Source of the DNA: Rotaria sordida
Lineage: Eukaryota; Rotifera; Eurotatoria; Philodinida; Philodinidae
DNA length: 64,000 nt
NCBI GenBank assembly: GCA_905250125.1
Contig: CAJNOL010000368.1
Span: 87,281-151,280 of the forward strand
Direction: 5' to 3'
Shown here: positions 61,047 through 64,000 of the stretch, piece by piece
How the letters are laid out: each line of letters opens with the position of its first letter
Position numbering within the stretch: the stretch's first letter is position 1
The notes under the pieces: generated by a model
Databases searched by the model: none
What the model saw: the letters and a program-made list of their open reading frames with translations, nothing else
What the model was told of the DNA's origin: nothing
Made by a program: the position numbers and the translations under genes

Positions 61047-63032
61047 ATATGTTCAAAAGAAATATTTTTATTTTTATTATTTAGTCATTGGGCAATAATA
61101 GATTTTTTATTGATCTAACTGCAATATAAAGCAATGTTTTCTTTCTTTCTTTTTTTAAATACAGTATGTTTTGAACAGACATAGAAGAAATAAAACAATA
61201 AATTAAGCAAGAGTTGAGTTCCGTCCATAGTTATTATTTTTTTTTCGCCATTCTTTATTATTAATTAGATAACGGATCAATGAAACTCATAGAAAAAAAA
61301 AATATATATAAAATATTCTTTATTTGATAAATGTCTTTTCCTTTTGCTTTTTTTTTATGTGATAATATTTTGTGCGATTTAGTATTTTGCATTTTGACAT
61401 TGCTTTGTATAAAAATTTCATTTTACTACTTCTCTAGCAACAATCTCTGTAGGCTTTTATTGCTAAAAATTTATATAACATATGTTTCTTGATTCTTCCT
61501 TCGATATTATCGAATGATGGTGACTCTTGAAATGTTCTTCTTGTTTTTTTTTCTTGTGAATATTCAATTTTAGCTCTGTTTCTTTTTTTTTGTGTTATGT
61601 AATAAAGATAAATGGCGATAATAAAAGAACTAACATGGACAAAGAGGAACATAGATCGAAAATGTAACTTGTTTTTCTTTTTTTCTTTTTTGTTTTCCAG
61701 TATATAAAAATCGCCAATATTGACTAGTACAATTAATGGCATAATTGATCTTATTTCAGTTTATCTTGTGAATTTAAAATTATTTCAATAATTAAATATT
61801 TATCATATTTAAGTTATTCTAATTATAATGAACATATTTTAGTTGTTAGTGTACATTATTAGAGAAATTCTTTGTGATGAATATTAAATTGCAATTAGAT
61901 GGAATTTCATAAATATATTATGAGAATTAAAAATTTTAATATTAAACACTATAACAAAGATAATCAGTCCTACTTGAAGAATTATTTTATTCATATATGT
62001 ATTATTCAAGTGTCCAATAATATACATCAATCACATTGTTAATTATTATGATGAATGGGGCCATGACATACGTAATAGAAATGACTTTTTATTCAGTATT
62101 ACCTCAGGTCGAACAAATACACTCGTAAGTCATCGTATTTGTCCGTACGTGATACGAAGACATACGATCATTTATGAAGTTCATATACGAGTTCTGTATT
62201 ACTCAGTACTTCGCTGTTAACGATCGTATTTGTTCGTATTCGTCGATCTAGGCACCTATCATTGGACTTGTTGTTTTTGTTAAATCTAAATAAAAGAAAA
62301 AAATTTTACTTGATAAATTCATACATATGATTAGATCTGTGATTGAACTAATTCTAAATCAAGGAATATAATTTAATTTTTATAAGGAAAAAATTTAATA
62401 TTGAAAAAAATCCTAAAAAAAAAACTATGGTTTATTTTATTTTGGTGATTGACATTTACCAATAGATTTGATGATGAAGTCAAACGACCAAACTCTTGAT
62501 CGAGTTGAAGATCTAAACTAAAACCTAAGTTATTATTCTATACGATAGTCATGCATGACAATCATTTACATTGATAATAAATGTCAATCGTATTTCAACC
62601 AATATCATCGTAGGGATTAATCATATTCAATGATCATATTTTATTATTGACGATTGTTTACGATCGTGCATTTTCGACTTGGGAGTAGGCAAATTTTCTT
62701 TTGTCCTTATATTCAAGAATATATTTTTTTAACTTCACCCTAGATAATTCAAGTTTTCTATCATTAATCAAAGGCCAATAACAACAAAAAAAATTTCCCA
62801 TGAGATATTTTATATGAATTTTTAATTTACTATTCAAGTTTTTTTTTTTGTTTTAAATTTAGTATCATTATTCGGTATTAGAGTACTTTTTTGATGATAT
62901 TAGATAAAAAGAAAAAAACGATAAACGCATATGCTCTCCATTTAACACTTTTTTACATTAATATTATAATCTTATCTTTGTTTTTTCTTTATCACTAGTG
63001 AAATATTTATTATTTCAGATAGTTTTATCATC
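61047..63032. other. Intergenic, no gene recognised
   Basis: Nearly 2 kb between PLD and the GILT gene. AT-rich, with poly-T/poly-A tracts. Around 62100-62240 a motif of the kind CGTATTTGT-CGTA recurs (62133, 62224) with partly inverted relatives; this may be a small repeat. No coding signal. Confidence 0.6.
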
Positions 63033-63917
63033 ATGTACGTGTCGCTTATATTTTCGACGATTCTTGTTTTTTATATTCATGGTGGTTTAGCCATCAATTG
63101 TCCAAAATCACCAGCTAAATGGTGTGATAATAAAAATATTGCAAAAGCTTGTGGTGTATGTACTAAGGTTTAAAATGTTTATTTCTAAATCTTTTTTATT
63201 CTGATTTCAGGTAATTGAACAATGTAATAAATATGTTTGGAAAGTTCGTGATATGAATGATCGTGTCAATTTATCTATTTATTATGAAACACTTTGTCCA
63301 GATTGTCGACAATTTATAACAACACAAGTTTGGAATGCTTACCAATCAATTCTTAGTATTGTTAATATTAGTTTTGTTCCATATGGAAATGCACGTGAAA
63401 TATATCGACCAGAAACGAAATTATATCAATTCTATTGTCAACATGGTGCTGATGAATGTTATGGAAATATGATTCATGTAAATATATCAAAGATACTATT
63501 TATTTATTTTCGCTTTTTTTTTTCTTCTTAGACTTGTGTTATATATTTATATCCAAATACGACAGATCATTTAGTAAGAAATTGTTTTTTTTTTAAACTA
63601 AGTCTATTGAATGGGTTTTTTTTTGTATTATTTAGCCATTTATTTATTGTACAGAATCAACAGAAGGTGATGTTGGAACAGTTGCTGAACAATGTGCAGA
63701 AAAGACGACAGTGGATTTTGATAAAGTTAGTGCTTGCGTTCAAAGTCGATTAGGTAATCAATTACAACATGTATATGCCGCACAAACAGATAATCTTAAA
63801 CCACCACATCAATATGTACCTTGGGTAACGGTTAATGGTGAACATACTGAAGACATGGAACAAGAAGCTGAGAAAGATCTTATTGGACTTATATGCAAAA
63901 CATATAAAGTAATTTAA
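63033..63917 (+). CDS. GILT-type (gamma-interferon-inducible lysosomal thiol reductase-like) protein
   Basis: Four exons (63033-63155, 63211-63477, 63532-63573, 63636-63917) give about 237 residues, a usual length for GILT. These enzymes reduce protein disulfides at acid pH in lysosomes, aiding unfolding before proteolysis; invertebrate forms also serve in defence. Signal peptide about 1-20. The active-site CxxC is C-P-D-C in YYETLCPDCRQF (about residues 60-71), and the family signature CQHGxxEC is CQHGADEC (about 113-120). Further Cys residues (CVIYLYP, IYCTE, CAEK, ACVQS) and the PWVTVNGEHTED segment also match the family. The ATG opens the signal peptide and lies shortly after a TTATTTCAG acceptor-like site. 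Confidence 0.92.
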
Positions 63918-64000
63918 AAATCAGACATATAAACAGATTGATTTTTAAAAAACAAATTTTATACTCTATCAATCGATTAATATTCTGACATATTAGTTAA

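Noticed and set aside
61434..61742. Minus-strand 102-residue frame after PLD
   Set aside because: Lys/Phe-rich composition with no signal peptide, domain or splice context; likely chance in AT-rich DNA.
62040..62240. A tandem or satellite array of CGTATTTGT-type motifs
   Set aside because: Only two or three loosely matching occurrences in mixed orientation; too few and too diverged to call.

Overview
The window is eukaryotic nuclear DNA: AT-rich, with many genes cut by short (about 50-70 nt) GT-AG introns, animal-type multi-domain proteins and many small DNA-transposon derivatives. Animal-specific families (rhodopsin-like GPCR, TOM1, SNX14, PX-PH phospholipase D, trefoil GH31 glucosidases, GILT, a Ly6-like protein) occur beside an intronless ketol-acid reductoisomerase-like gene, a bacterial/fungal/plant family absent from typical animals. 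This mix, acceptor-like sites abutting several start codons (as in spliced-leader trans-splicing) and short AT-rich introns suggest a bdelloid rotifer. That assignment is inference; no rRNA or mitochondrial marker is present.

Layout, left to right: an intronless peptide-type GPCR (minus, 1189-2232); a nine-exon low-complexity Cys/Gln/Pro-rich protein with a 48-bp coding tandem repeat (3460-6561); an intronless CYP51 sterol 14-alpha-demethylase (minus, 7082-8569); a transposon-rich gap; then three same-strand genes: TOM1 (12346-16770), the KARI-like reductase (17272-18276) and SNX14 (18396-26229). Next come three tandem copies of a trefoil GH31 alpha-glucosidase: a 5'-half pseudogene (26561-29151), an intact-frame copy whose catalytic nucleophile Asp is Asn (30295-35538), and a copy with all catalytic residues (36297-42097). 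A Ly6-like GPI-type protein gene faces the last copy tail to tail (42278-42751). About 11.5 kb without recognisable genes follows, then a 15-exon phospholipase D (54312-61046) and a GILT-type lysosomal thiol reductase (63033-63917).

I rebuilt exon chains by keeping reading frame across GT-AG introns; all multi-exon models close in frame. The two complete GH31 copies have identical exon lengths in 15 of 16 exons, and two stretches spanning introns are identical between them, pointing to recent gene conversion. Several genes have endosomal, lysosomal or membrane-lipid roles (TOM1, SNX14, GH31, PLD, GILT, CYP51), but nothing shows that they form a functional cluster.

Mobile DNA is mostly non-autonomous: a piggyBac-type element with TTAA duplications and a near-empty site in the paralogous intron, two copies of a 680-bp TA-flanked Tc1/mariner-type MITE, several hairpin or long-TIR elements in introns, and an element of about 2.9 kb with long inverted ends in the gene-poor part. 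No transposase gene was seen. The most notable items are the KARI-like gene with altered catalytic residues and the probable GH31 pseudoenzyme.
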